DNA of 64,000 nucleotides from Plantago major (lineage: Eukaryota > Streptophyta > Magnoliopsida > Lamiales > Plantaginaceae), in contig CM048839.1 of assembly GCA_026545765.1 (NCBI GenBank), positions 90,548,914 through 90,612,913 on the forward strand. Direction: 5' to 3'. The notes beneath the pieces were generated by a model that worked only from the letters and a program-made list of their open reading frames with translations, was not told where the DNA came from and did not search any database. A program made the translations under genes and the position numbers. Below, piece by piece: positions 28,835 through 39,410 of the stretch (position 1 is the stretch's first letter; each line of letters starts with the position of its first letter).

Positions 28835-30538
28835 AAGGTAAAATAGATAAATTATACTCCAGGTTGTACTTTGTACAATTTATATACTCAAAATTAACAC
28901 CGTATAAAATTTATACCTTAAATCATTGATCATCCATTTAAACATTATACTCCGACCAATTTTGTCATCAGAAAATGGCGCGTGTTGTTCAAACGCGGGC
29001 ACCATTTACGCCCTAGACACGTGTCACTTGCAGAAATAATCTCGAGGTAAAATAGATAAATTATACTCCAGTTTGTACATTTTATAGTTTATATACTCAA
29101 CATTGCCACCGTATAAAATTTAAACTTTAAATCAACCATCTCTTTAAACATTATACTCCGGCTAATTTTGTCATCAGAACATGGAAAATAAATTTAAAAC
29201 TCCATAAAAAATTTATAAAACTATGAAAATTTAATTTAATAAAGATGAAAAAATATATTAATCAAATATAAAATTAAAAATTAAAAAAAATATTAAAAAC
29301 TTACGTCAAATTTAATTGCTTTTAGCCCTCAATCCTCAATTATTATAATTTTTTAATTATTTTCTTCTATGGAAAGCATGGCCGGAAGCTCCATCATTTT
29401 ATGAAGTTATACATTTATTTTCCTTTGTTTAGTAATACACCCAAGTTAAACGTAGATGATGAAGATAAAAACATGTTGAAAAAGTAAAAATAAGTCTATG
29501 GATGCTCCTCCGAAAGATTGGTATCTGTTCAGGCTCCTCGGAAAGTGTTCCTTGAATCCTGCACAATTAATCTAAGAGGAGGGTTAGTCTGTTAAGCTGG
29601 CCTGCCTTGGATCGACCAGTCTTAGATTTAACTGATGGGGTCCGAGCAGTATGCTCTGGGTTCCTCGGAGGTAAATATTGAAAAGTAAGCATGCAACTAA
29701 GTAACCTGGTCCTCTTGATAAGTGAGCCTAGATGTCCCCTGATTGGGGTCTCTGCCCTAGTTAGTAAGACGTCCACGTGTCAACCGTAGAGTATAGGTCC
29801 TCGGACCGTAGCTGCATGCAGGTGGAAAGTCGCCCTTTCCCAGGATGTGATTCTCTGAGTGTTATAAACTGTAGCAGGTTGAACTCAAGATGCCTCTCAG
29901 AAGAAGCTCCTTGGACGGAACTATCTCGAATATTTTTTCTAAAGCACATACTTTATTTCGTGGTAATTCATACTAATTTTGAGGGGAGATATTTAATTCC
30001 AACAGTACATCTTACACATGTCCAGTCAATTGATTGAATGTACAGCTGACATTTTTGCTAATCTTTTTTTTTTTTTTTAATTTGTCAAGCTTCCATGTTT
30101 TTTTAATTAGTGGAAGTATAAATTAATTAATACTAATTCTTTATAAAGTTTAAAAAATTATTTTACATTTCTTAAAAATAAAATGTTACAGGTTTAACCA
30201 CAACTCAACACGCATCGTCATTTTTTTAATGACAAAACTGGCCGGAGTATAATGTTTAAACGGGTGGTTGATTTACGGTGTAAATTTATAAGGTGGCAAT
30301 GTTGAGTATATAAACTATATTAGGTATAACCTGGAGTATAATCTATCTATTTTGCCCATCTATCGCGTGAATAGTGCTGGCGTTTGAACAACACGCACCA
30401 TTTTCTGATGACAAAATTGGTTGGAGTATAATGTTTAAACAGATGGTTGATTTATGGTATAAATTTTATACGGTGCCAATGTTGAGTATATAAACTGTAC
30501 AAGGTACAACCTGGAGTATAATTTATCTATTTTACCCA
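28835..30538. mobile_element. Foldback-type element with doubled inverted arms
   Basis: Each end carries the same sequence twice. On the left GGTAAAATAGATAAATTATA begins at 28837 and again at 29046. On the right the reverse complement (TATAATTTATCTATTTTACC and variants) ends near 30537 and near 30356. The arms share TTGTCATCAGAAAATGG. The possible 9-bp flanks TTCTATAGT (28826-28834) and TTCTATCAC (30539-30547) match at only 6 of 9 positions, so an old MULE-like element is suggested but not proved. The middle (about 29190-30200) has no transposase. Confidence 0.6.
29500..29960. other. Less A+T-rich insert inside the foldback element, unidentified
   Basis: The block has motifs such as GGTCCTCGGACCGTAGC and GGTTCCTCGGAGG and differs in base composition from the A+T-rich DNA on both sides. 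It encodes only short frames. It may be a fragment of another repeat captured by the foldback element. Confidence 0.3.
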
Positions 30539-30593
30539 TTCTATCACTTAATATACAATAAATACAGGTGTTTGTCATTTTTTGTCTCAATTT

Positions 30594-31019
30594 CAGGGGT
30601 GGCTAAGGCCATGTGCGGGGAGCCCGCCCGCACAGGGCCCCGAAAATTTGGGGGCCCCAAAATTTATAGTAGTGCTATTATATGTTATTTTTTATGTATA
30701 AAAAAGGTAACGAAGCTATAAATGGCCTGGTAGTAGAATGCTTTGATGGAGAATTCATGTCTCAAATTCGTGTCTAGTCTGCATTACCTTACTCTTTTAC
30801 TCTTCTTATCATATTATTATTTAGACTATGATCTTTTTAGTTTGTACTTTTTGAACTTCTTAATTTTCTTAACAATAAAATTTACTTCATGTTATTATCT
30901 TGTGGAGCCAATTTTAGTATGTTGTACCTTTTTGTATTGTTTATTTATTTTAGATTATTTTTTTCAGGCCCCAGATTTATAAGTTCGCCCAGGGCCCTCA
31001 GATATTTGAGACGCCCCTG
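30594..31019. mobile_element. Non-autonomous hAT, 426 bp, perfect 8-bp TSD
   Basis: CTCAATTT lies at 30586-30593 and 31020-31027. The ends are CAGGGGTGGCTAAGGCC and, on the minus strand, CAGGGGCGTCTCAAATATC. The subterminal parts are rich in GGGCCC. The short A+T-rich middle holds no transposase. Confidence 0.88.
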
Positions 31020-31052
31020 CTCAATTTTATTCCCTTCTTTCCTATATGTTTA

Positions 31053-31445
31053 CACAAAGTCTCATTGGAGACGACGGTCTCGGTTTCCTCTTCCTTACCG
31101 CATGTTGCACTACCTCTTGATGCTTTACAGGTTGTATCATGGTTGTACCATATGCATCAAATGTTGTATTGTACAACACATCAAAGCATCAGAGGTAGTG
31201 CAACATGTTGTAGGATAGAAAAAACCCTAGTTAACTTATCTTAAGACGGTCTATGTTATTAATAAAACCATATATGTTATTAATCAGAACGTCTATGTTG
31301 TTAACGAAATAAGTATTGTTGTAATATGAAAAAACACCAATATTGAGAATATAGGTGTTTGATTAAAAACATCGATAATTTCGTTGACAATATAAGTCTG
31401 TCTCTAAATAAATTATCTAGAAACCGTCTCTCAGGAGACTTACTC
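31053..31445. mobile_element. MULE-type MITE, 393 bp, containing a hairpin
   Basis: The ends CACAAAGTCTCATTGGAGAC and, on the minus strand, GAGTAAGTCTCCTGAGAGAC resemble those of the big MULE at 16027-19860. Flanks ATATGTTTA (31044-31052) and ATTTGTTTA (31446-31454) agree at 8 of 9 positions. The core at about 31098-31215 is an inverted repeat from GCATGTTGCACTACCTC to GAGGTAGTGCAACATG, with a loop containing CATATGCATC. Confidence 0.8.
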
Positions 31446-31547
31446 ATTTGTTTATTTTTATCGGATGAAAATATAAATGTACATTACTTTGTAGAGTTGC
31501 ACAAAAAATAAAAAGAAGAAACCTTGAATTATAATTACTATATACTA

Positions 31548-31728
31548 CTCCCACTGTCCCGAGCTCAATTCCCCTTTCCTAATTTGAAAAAAATTATACC
31601 CGACTTTTTATTATAATAACACCATCTCTCATATTTTATTCACGTTTTTCTCACTTTATTCTCATCTCTGCCACTTTATTTACTCTTATCTTAAAAAATG
31701 TGTCCGGATCCACAGGAAGTTGAGAGAG
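31548..31728. mobile_element. Stowaway MITE, 181 bp
   Basis: CTCCCACTGTCCCGAG at the left and CTCTCTCAACTTCC (minus strand) at the right are diverged Stowaway ends, with TA on both sides (31546-31547 and 31729-31730). Confidence 0.7.
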
Positions 31729-31730
31729 TA

Positions 31731-33150
31731 TGTAAGATCCCTCGAAAATTAATTTACAAAAATAAGTCGGTTCGAAAAGTACGGTCAAAGTTGTCGTTAA
31801 AAGAATAAATTATCTTATGTTAACTTTATATAATTAGTCGTATCTGCAATTTAAATAAATAAATTAGGTTGACTTACTAGAACAATCGTGGGAGAGAACA
31901 TCTACGAAGAATTAAAGTAATCTTGGGACAAGGGTATGTTATCAATTCGATATCAACAAGTCTTATGACACCTTGGGTACTTCCTTAACGCCATACCTAG
32001 CTACTATTCCCCTTTGACTAAAATTAAATCAACAATAAACAGAAGGGGAAGACAAGCTCATTTGAAGCAAAATTTTAGAACAACGCTCAAACCAAACATT
32101 ACGAAACCTAACAATTCACATTTATTGAATTTTAACCCCATCAATTCTTAATAAAATAAACAAGAACAAATTTAAATTGGATGGTTAAGTACTACATGAA
32201 AACCTTACATAAATAAGAATCATGATTTTGTTATCTATAACCAAACTCTCATAATACCGGAAAGAGTATGAAAAATTCGAGAAGCATCACGCAATTCAAA
32301 TGAGCGATGAATAGTTGGTGCAAGCAAAAATAGTAGTAGTAGAAAATTAACTAATGCTAAATTGTATGTATCTACACTATTGTATACACACTGGTATACA
32401 TACAAGAATACCACATTACTTGTACTTCATCCTACACTATAAGTAGTCATCTTCTTCCTCATCCACTCTCTCCTTCTTCAATACTTCAATCTCCATAGCC
32501 AAACCCCTTCAAGCTTCAAATCTCCACTTATCCTTCACCATCTATATACTACATTAAACAAAAAAGGTTTAGATCCATTTTAGAGTGTCCACGTCAATTA
32601 ATTAGTTGGCAAATCCCTATGTTGTGATTGGTCTATTCCATTGCTGAGTGTTAAATCGTTTTATTTTGATTGGTCAAAATTTTTAATCCTTGCTGATGTG
32701 TAATGAAGTTGCTAAAATCTCTGTTAGAAGGAAATTCAATTCAAATTGATTCATGCTTTTGGTAAGCAGTTCCACATTCCTGTTTAATTTAGTCTTAAAC
32801 ATCGAAATTAATTATGGCAATTAGTGTGGAAATTCAAACAATATCACATCATTATCGGTCATCGGTCGTTTGATCATATGTTGTCCAACAAGAAGAAAAC
32901 CTAATTGAAATTTAGCTAACTATGTTCGATTACATATATTTAGATAAGTTAATAAATATATTTAGGTATGTAATTTTTTTTTATAATATCACTATTACAA
33001 TCATATTACATCAATTGAACTAATATATCATTCGTCAATCATTTCAATCTATCACAAACTAGCATACACTAAATCACAAACCCGTTCTCGACAAAAATCA
33101 AACCCATACAAAAAATGTATAGGATTGATATTAAAATATGTTCTTTCATA
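31731..33150. other. Gene-less A+T-rich stretch
   Basis: No frame, RNA or repeat end could be supported. A CT-rich run after ACTATAAGTAG near 32440-32540 resembles a plant promoter and leader (TCTTCTTCCTCATCCACTCT), but no coding exon follows. Confidence 0.35.
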
Positions 33151-33402
33151 GTCCCTCCATTTCAGACTCAACTTCTCATAGGTATGGTCGTACGGACACA
33201 ATTTTTAAGAGTAAATTGTATAAATTTGTAAATAATCAAAATAATTTAAAATATGTAAGTTTGAATGAATAAAGTAATCGAAAGAATGAATAGAGTATGT
33301 GAAATATTAATGAAAAAATAGGTGATAGATTTTTCATGATGAGAAGTTGAGATTGAGATAGATCAAAAAACAATAACGGAAGTTGAATTGGGATGGAGGG
33401 AG
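33151..33402. mobile_element. Stowaway MITE, 252 bp
   Basis: GTCCCTCCATTTCAGACTC at the left matches CTCCCTCCATCCCAATTC (minus strand) at the right. Flanking TA is present at 33149-33150 and 33403-33404. The internal sequence is A+T-rich and non-coding. Confidence 0.85.
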
Positions 33403-33404
33403 TA

Positions 33405-34373
33405 TATTGTTTGAAGGAACATTCAAGGAATCAAAGTTTCAATTAACGAAACAAACCATATGTGGCAAGCGATTAAACCCACAAAATCTGGTTAAAACAC
33501 CTAAAAATACCTTGCCAAACAGCCTAAATTTGCACTACATCACTCCATATAATAATACATTATGGTCTTTGTACACTTATAATTTTCATAATCAATTTTG
33601 TCATCTTCCATTTTAACATGCCATTGCAAACTACATTTTCTTACTAGCTGGTACAGAAAAAGGGAAAGTCAGACGCGTTTATCAAGTTCAATCAACTAGC
33701 TATTGCTTCTTAGTTTCAATATAAGTAATTGACAGCTTCAAGTTTATACTTTTTCACAATAAAGATAATGTTTTATAAAACCCGTATATAACTAATTTAA
33801 AAATAGATGGAGTGATACTGTCAAGAAGAACATGATCTTTTGAAACAAACACCCATTTCGTTAATAAAATGCATATTCTTTCTATCATGAAAAGCACAAT
33901 GATCTTAATTAAACACCATATATTTTCGGTAATAATCCAAACGTATGTCCGTCTTTTTTATTTTTCAGTAGTCCGTCTCTTAAAAACTTACTCTTTTATA
34001 ATTGAAAGTAGCAGTGGTGGAATTTAATTTAAGTCGGATAAGATTTGGTTTATTTGCAAATCATTATTAAAATTAATTTTAGCTGGGTTAAAATACAAAA
34101 TAATCACTGAACCAGCAACAAATTAATTACTAGCTGGGTTTGACGGGTTTATCATGAGTAACCATTATGTTCAACATAATCATCCCCGTGCCAATTTGTA
34201 CATATAACATATCGTACATAGCTCAAGTACAGAACCTCGAAACGGAAGTATCAAGCAAAAAGAGCAGCTAGCTAAAAAAATTACGGCACTTCTCACAAAT
34301 AAAGTATAATAGTTTTAGGGGCGGTATATGTAATTTTCTCATTTTACATATTTACTCTCAAGTATAATATATA
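33405..34373. other. Gene-less A+T-rich stretch
   Basis: No gene, RNA or complete repeat is recognised. GGGGCGGTATATGTAATTTT at about 34319 resembles GGGGTGGTATATGTAAATTT at about 36023, so a shared but undefined repeat end may exist. Confidence 0.35.
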
Positions 34374-34591
34374 CTCCCTCCGTACTGATATTATCTTTCT
34401 GCGCCTGGACACTAGATTTAAGAGAAAAGTTCATAAAGTAGGAGAGCTAATGATAAAGTATGGCAAATAGTGAATAAAGTAGGAGGGATAGTGTATAAAG
34501 TAGAAGATAGATTTTCTATTTAAGGAATGAGAAATTGAAATTGTAACGTTCCAAAATGGAATGCGGGAAGTTGAAATTAGGACGGAGGGAG
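34374..34591. mobile_element. Stowaway MITE, 218 bp
   Basis: CTCCCTCCGTACTGATATTA at the left and CTCCCTCCGTCCTAATTTC (minus strand) at the right, with TA at 34372-34373 and 34592-34593. The internal short repeats AATAAAGTAGGAG and TATAAAGTAGAAG are typical of this MITE group. Confidence 0.9.
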
Positions 34592-35073
34592 TATAAGATT
34601 AAAAACATTGATAACACCAAATATTTGAAAAAAAAAAATTCAAAAATATATATAAATAAAACTATAAAAGTGGAAAAAATCATGCCAATAAGACTCGAGT
34701 CCTGGGCCTTTTACTTAAAAACTGACATATATATGTACAAAATTGAAACTAAAAGAATAAAAGAATAAGATTAACATGTGGGATTTAAATTTAACTGAAA
34801 AGTTTAGTGAAGTTTGAACCAAGTTCTTTGGGTTTTATATATAGTTAGAGAAACAGGATCTCGGGGAGCCATGTCTAAGAAGATGAATTCATAGCCGCAT
34901 CAAATCATTTCAACAATTCTTTACAAAATATGTGTCCACAGAAGTTGACATTTTTTTAGCGCACGTTAAACGTACACAAGATGGATCATCCTAAATAGTA
35001 TCATACAAAATTATTTATAGCATTTTCCAATAAAAATTCCCAAAACTCTTACAACTCCTACTTGGACTATTTA

Positions 35074-35358
35074 TGTAACGCTCTAAAGTTCCAAGTTAAG
35101 TTTTAAAGAGTTTAAAGGGATTGAGAACGCTACTCATACCAATTGCACATTTATTTTCGGAAATCCATCCATAAGAACTCCAGAGTTAAGCGTGCTTGCT
35201 ATGGAGCAATTTTAGGATGGGTGACCAACTGATAAATCTCCCGATTCACATACGAGTGATGACAAAGTGTGTGGGAAAGGACCCGAAAGAGTTGTCCATA
35301 AGTAACCGTGTCGATCCAAAGGGTCGGGGTTCGATCGATTAGTGGACGAGTCATTACA
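35074..35358 (+). mobile_element. Cassandra-like TRIM, solo LTR carrying 5S rRNA-like sequence
   Basis: The 285-bp LTR begins TGTAACGCTC and ends CATTACA. It is flanked by the perfect 5-bp duplication ATTTA (35069-35073 and 35359-35363), with no internal region or second LTR. It contains a 5S rRNA-like segment (about 35137-35240) in which the Pol III A box AGTTAAGCGTGCTT (35184-35197) and C box AGGATGGGTGACC (35214-35226) are well kept. An LTR of this size with a 5S domain and TGTAAC start is the hallmark of Cassandra elements. It is a fossil left by recombination between two LTRs. Confidence 0.85.
35137..35240 (+). rRNA. 5S rRNA-like domain within the Cassandra LTR (not a ribosomal gene)
   Basis: Over the central part the match to plant 5S rRNA is close (AGAACTCCAGAGTTAAGCGT and AGGATGGGTGACC), while the 5' and 3' thirds are diverged. 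This is expected for the LTR-borne copy, which keeps the internal promoter but does not serve in ribosomes. An annotation pipeline may mislabel it as a 5S gene. Confidence 0.75.
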
Positions 35359-35400
35359 ATTTAGTTAATGCACTAGTCATATTTAATAGTTATAACTCGA

Positions 35401-35625
35401 GGGGGGGGGGGGGGGGGAGCTAGACGCCTTCATGTCAGAGTTGTTAATGCTCCAAATCAGAGTTGTTCGGTTTGAAGCTTTAACGGCTCCAAGTTGGAGC
35501 TGTTGACAACTCCGACTTGGAGTTGCACAACTTATGAGCTTCATGTCAGAGTTTTTGACGACTCTGACTTGGAGCTCTAATAGCTCCATGTCAGGGATGT
35601 TAAGGCTCCAAATTCTATTTTCTTG
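35401..35625. repeat. G17 run followed by a block of CTCC/GGAG imperfect repeats
   Basis: Seventeen G residues (35401-35417) are followed by about 200 bases in which GACTTGGAGTTG, CAAGTTGGAGCTG, TCAGAGTTGTT and CATGTCAG recur, often as neighbouring inverted pairs (for example CTCCAAGTTGGAG). No coding frame is convincing. Confidence 0.6.
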
Positions 35626-36760
35626 GAGACCTATAACATGTAGTTGAACAATTTAGTCTTTGTGGAGTTTAATTGATGTTAAAGTTTGATAGGCACTGAT
35701 TTGAGCTTTTTCAGGAAAGATTTGTGTGAGCTATGGAGAATCATATTAAGACTAGGCACTTGGGTTGCAATAAAATGAATAAAGGAGTAAGAAGAAAAGA
35801 GAAAAATAAACAATTAAAGAAAGTAAAAATCAATAATATGGATGGCATTTTCGTGGATACTGCAAACTCTCTCCTCCACATCACTAAAATGGTAGGCCAT
35901 GTCATCACATTCGTTGACTTTTGAGGCTATATGTAATTACAAAAAAATTTATGTGTAAAATTTGAATGTATCTGTAATACTTTAAATAGTAAGGGGCGAG
36001 GGACAAGTGGGCCAATTGCAGGGGTGGTATATGTAAATTTCCCTTATTATATGAGAAATTAGTAAATGTCCGCATTTAACGAGGTTATTTGAGATAATGA
36101 GAATGAGCATGGATGAGATTATTCCCAAAAATTAATATAAATAAAAAAAAATTGAAACAAAACTTGAATTTCATATCAAATTGAAGATTGAAATTTTGAG
36201 ATAAGCCGGTGTTGTTATTCTACTATAATTTGAAAAGGATTGTGTCAGAGATATTATTTCACATATTTACAACAACATTGTATTTGCTGCAATGATTTCG
36301 TAAAAATTAATCAATACGATTAACAGCTCAGGAATGCCTAACCATATGATCGTACTGAAGGTTTCATCTGTAAACATGCTTTTATGGAATCACGGTTAGA
36401 CTTTCGAGTAGTGCGATCTCATAAAATTTTAGTTCATAACTAAGATGGTCTGTATAGTATATGAGATTAATCAATATGATATGTCATAATGCTCGGTGAT
36501 ATTGTTGAGTGCTTAAATATGGACAACATAAACAACATGGATGATGCTGCTAATAAATTACTATTGACTATAATTAAAAAAAAATCATTCAATCCGACAC
36601 TAACCGGTTTAAACCGACGGGGTGGAACCCTATAAATATCAAAATGAGTTTCCGACCGATACCCGTTAAATGTTAATTAACGGATATGGGTGGACTCCAA
36701 GTTCAATACCAAAAAAAGCGCATACCATATATAACTAATCAGGTAAGGCGACCAACAACC
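35626..36760. other. Gene-less stretch
   Basis: The only frames are short and basic (63 residues at 35733-35924) with no family. Nothing else is supported. Confidence 0.4.
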
Positions 36761-36769
36761 TTGTCCCGC

Positions 36770-37023
36770 GGGTGGACCCCACGCCCCACCCAAAAAAATA
36801 AATTTATTGTTTTAATAAATCATTTTCCATACGTTCCGACGATTTTAACTGGGGGGGGGGGGGTGACTGGTCTCAACGCCCCTTCGTGCACGAGTGAGGA
36901 CAAAGTGAGCAGGAAAGGACCTGTGTTGTTACATTGGAGACAACATATCACTCAAAGAGCTTCCCATGAGTAACCGTCCCAGCCCAAAGGACGGGGCTCG
37001 ATTGAATAATGGTCGGGTCGTTA
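36770..37023 (+). mobile_element. Cassandra-like LTR fragment (3' part)
   Basis: From about 36889 the sequence follows the 3' part of the LTR at 35074-35358: GACAAAGTG...GGAAAGGACC, then GAGTAACCGT versus AAGTAACCGT, then CCAAAGGACGGGGCTCGAT versus CCAAAGGGTCGGGGTTCGAT, ending GTCGTTAC versus GTCATTAC. The 5S part is not visible and a G12 run precedes it. It is an old truncated relative; the left limit is uncertain. Confidence 0.5.
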
Positions 37024-38315
37024 CTTGTTTATACTTAATTATTTTTTACCATACCCGTCGAGTATCGACGGGTCATAAACTAGTTTCTCACATGCAAATA
37101 CATTTTCCTTTTTCCTCTCAACTTGATAAAGCTAATGACACAACTCAATTCATGGTCAAAGCACAATTAAAGAAGTTAGAAGGTAATAAATCTCACTCGC
37201 TCTTCTCCCTTTCAATTTTATTTATAAATCTTCAATGTCTTCCACACTAACACATCTAAGACATTCAATACTTTCAATACTTTCTAGGGGTTGAACTTGT
37301 TAACCCACATTCTAATTGGAAAAGGAACAATCCAAACCTTTATGAAGAAGGGTGATAAGGTGGGTTAAAAGTTATTATTAAAAAACTAGTACTTAATCTT
37401 GATACATGCATGTGTTCTTGATGAAATCTTGATCATTTTTCCCTTACAATTAAATTAGTCGCGCAATTACTTGCATGATGATTTTGAAGTAGCAGAAGCT
37501 CAAATCTTGAAAATTCTCAAACCCCGTAAGTAATCTGCCTTGTTTTTGTAAAATGCAAAATAAATACTTTTCTTTGTTTGTTGATGTTGCGAATTTAAAT
37601 ACACATGTAAAACATTATCATTCAACTATGAGATTTGGAATAAGGTTAAAAACAGATTTAGTGAATTAATTAAAATTCACAAAAGATTCATCATTTACAA
37701 TGTTGACAGAATATGGTACTGTTAGTAAAACCCCAAAATACCTTATGTAAAATGATAAAATCGGCCTTAATCACTGGACAATGAAAGATCTATGAGAAAT
37801 AGAGATTTTCCAACATGAATCATGATATTTGGAGTGGTATAAAATAGTTTGTGAATATTTTTCCATTATTCCTCCTTGTAGAAGCAGCCTAGGGAGGTAA
37901 TATATAGACTATATAGGAGTTTTAGATTCAAAAGTATGTTACCATACAAAAATGAGGAACATCAGATTTAAGAGAGTTTGACCACCGAAATGTGTTTTAA
38001 AACGAGGAACAAGTAAGCTGGCAGAATCGGGAGATTCAAAAGCGAACTTGAATTCGTAGTTTATCGCACGGATAACTTCAATGACCTAATTAAACAGTTA
38101 TAACTGACTTAAGATAAGTAATAAATCGTTTTGGAATGGATTTGACCTTAGGGGTTAACCTACCTTAAATGGCAACTAGAGTAATACGAGGAGGCGATTT
38201 GGATCGTCGCACCTCTAACAATACATTTTCAATTATTTTATATGCCGATAATACGTCCAAAACAAGATGAAGGAAAAGAAGTTTTAATAACAATAATAAG
38301 AATCATAATAATAAA
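37024..38315. other. Gene-less A+T-rich stretch
   Basis: No frame, RNA gene or repeat boundary can be supported. Confidence 0.4.
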
Positions 38316-38416
38316 CGAGGGTGACAACCTCGCGTAAAAAGAGATTCAGACGAGGGTGACAACGTCGCGTAAAAAGAGATTCAGGCGATGGTGGAAACTT
38401 CGCGTAAAAAGAGTCC
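38316..38416. repeat. 35-bp tandem repeat, about 2.9 units
   Basis: Units CGAGGGTGACAACCTCGCG + TAAAAAGAGATTCAGA start at 38316, 38351 and 38386. Each begins with a small hairpin (CGAGG...CCTCG in the first unit), which is lost by substitution in later units. Confidence 0.9.
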
Positions 38417-38438
38417 TTAATTAAAAGAAGAATAGTCG

Positions 38439-38690
38439 CTAAGTATCATGCGAAGCGAAGTGCTACATCGCGCATTTGCGGTGGGAGCCACCTCTCAAGT
38501 CCATAGGGGACACCTCTAAAGGACTGACCTATAATGTTTGTAATGATCCACTATTTGAGTTAGGGCAGTCTCTAAGTGCCATGTGGAACGAATTGCTACA
38601 TCGCACATTTGGGGTGGGAGGCACCTCTCGAGTTCGTATGGGTCACCTCTAGAGGACTGACCCTTAATGATTAATTACAATAACTGAATA
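38439..38690. repeat. 133-bp tandem duplication
   Basis: CTAAGTATCATGCGAAGCGA (38439) and CTAAGTGCCATGTGGAACGA (38572) start two consecutive units. Each contains TGCTACATCGC.CATTTG.GGTGGGAG and CACCTCT.GAGT blocks and ends with GGACTGACC. Together with the 35-bp array just upstream it forms a compact repeat island of unknown origin. Confidence 0.8.
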
Positions 38691-39077
38691 TATCTTGTTG
38701 GGATAAAACTCCCGACCTAGATGTTAAATCAAAGAAGGGCTTTTCTACCGTCAGACAAGGTTTCGCCCTGCCTGACAACAGGCATCGCCCAAGAGCAATT
38801 TAATTTTTTAATTTTTTTTATTTCAAATTAAATGTAAAAAGACTGAAATACCCATCAAATAATAAAATTTAAAGTTATTAAAATAAATCACAATATATTT
38901 AGGATGGGCCGGGCCGTTACCACTGGGCTCCACCGTCCGGGCTGGGCCGGAATTTAAGCCCAGATAGACCTGACCCGAAATTCAGTAGGGCCACCTCCTG
39001 GGCCTCGCACGTGTGGGCCTTCTACCAATCGTCCAGCCCACGCTTGTGTGAGCCCTCTATATTAAAAAGAAAGTTAA
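38691..39077. other. Gene-less stretch with GGGCC-rich block
   Basis: A GGGCCGGGCC / CGGGCTGGGCC-rich block at 38900-39040 resembles the arms of GC-rich hAT elements such as 20263-21218, but no ends or TSD were found. Confidence 0.35.
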
Positions 39078-39152
39078 TGATGCAGTTAATGGGATTCAAA
39101 CATGTGACCACATTGTTATAGAACGAAATGCTAACCAACTGGAGAAATATCT
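39078..39152 (-). pseudogene. tRNA-like relic (closest in look to tRNA-Ile, UAU)
   Basis: On the minus strand TCTCCAGTTGGTTAGCAT resembles the D-arm/box A. TCTATAAC has the look of an anticodon loop with UAU, and GTTTGAATCCC is a box B/T-arm. The boxes are spaced as in a tRNA. The acceptor stem does not pair well, so this is a pseudogene or the tRNA-derived head of a SINE, not a functional tRNA. Confidence 0.4.
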
Positions 39153-39225
39153 CAACTTGCTTTATTGTTGCCACAATTTAGAAATATATATGGCGAGAGA
39201 GATAAAAATTGAGAGAATATATGAA

Positions 39226-39410
39226 ACTTGCACAAAACCCCCCCAATTAACATAAAGTTGCAAGAAACCCCCTAAAAAGCAATCTCCAGTCACACTAACG
39301 GGGTTTCGCGCTAACATTTCAATAACTCAGGGATTTGGCGCAATTTTAATAATTGAGGGGGTTTGGTGCTACTTTTGAATAACTCGAGGGGGTATTATGC
39401 AGTTTACTAT
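39226..39410. mobile_element. Inverted-repeat MITE (ACCCCC-rich)
   Basis: TTGCACAAAACCCCCCCAAT at the left pairs with ACTGCATAATACCCCCTCG (minus strand) at the right. Both arms carry further CCCCCT / AGGGGG phrases (AACCCCCTAAAAAG, TTGAGGGGGTTTGGTGC). It is non-coding; the exact ends and target duplication are unresolved. Confidence 0.5.

Noticed and set aside
32400-32560. A promoter and 5' leader of a host gene (ACTATAAGTAG followed by CT-rich DNA)
   Set aside because: No coding exon of credible length or splice pattern follows on either strand.
35137-35240. A genuine 5S rRNA gene
   Set aside because: Only the internal promoter region matches well, and it lies inside a TSD-flanked LTR; the ends of 5S are diverged.
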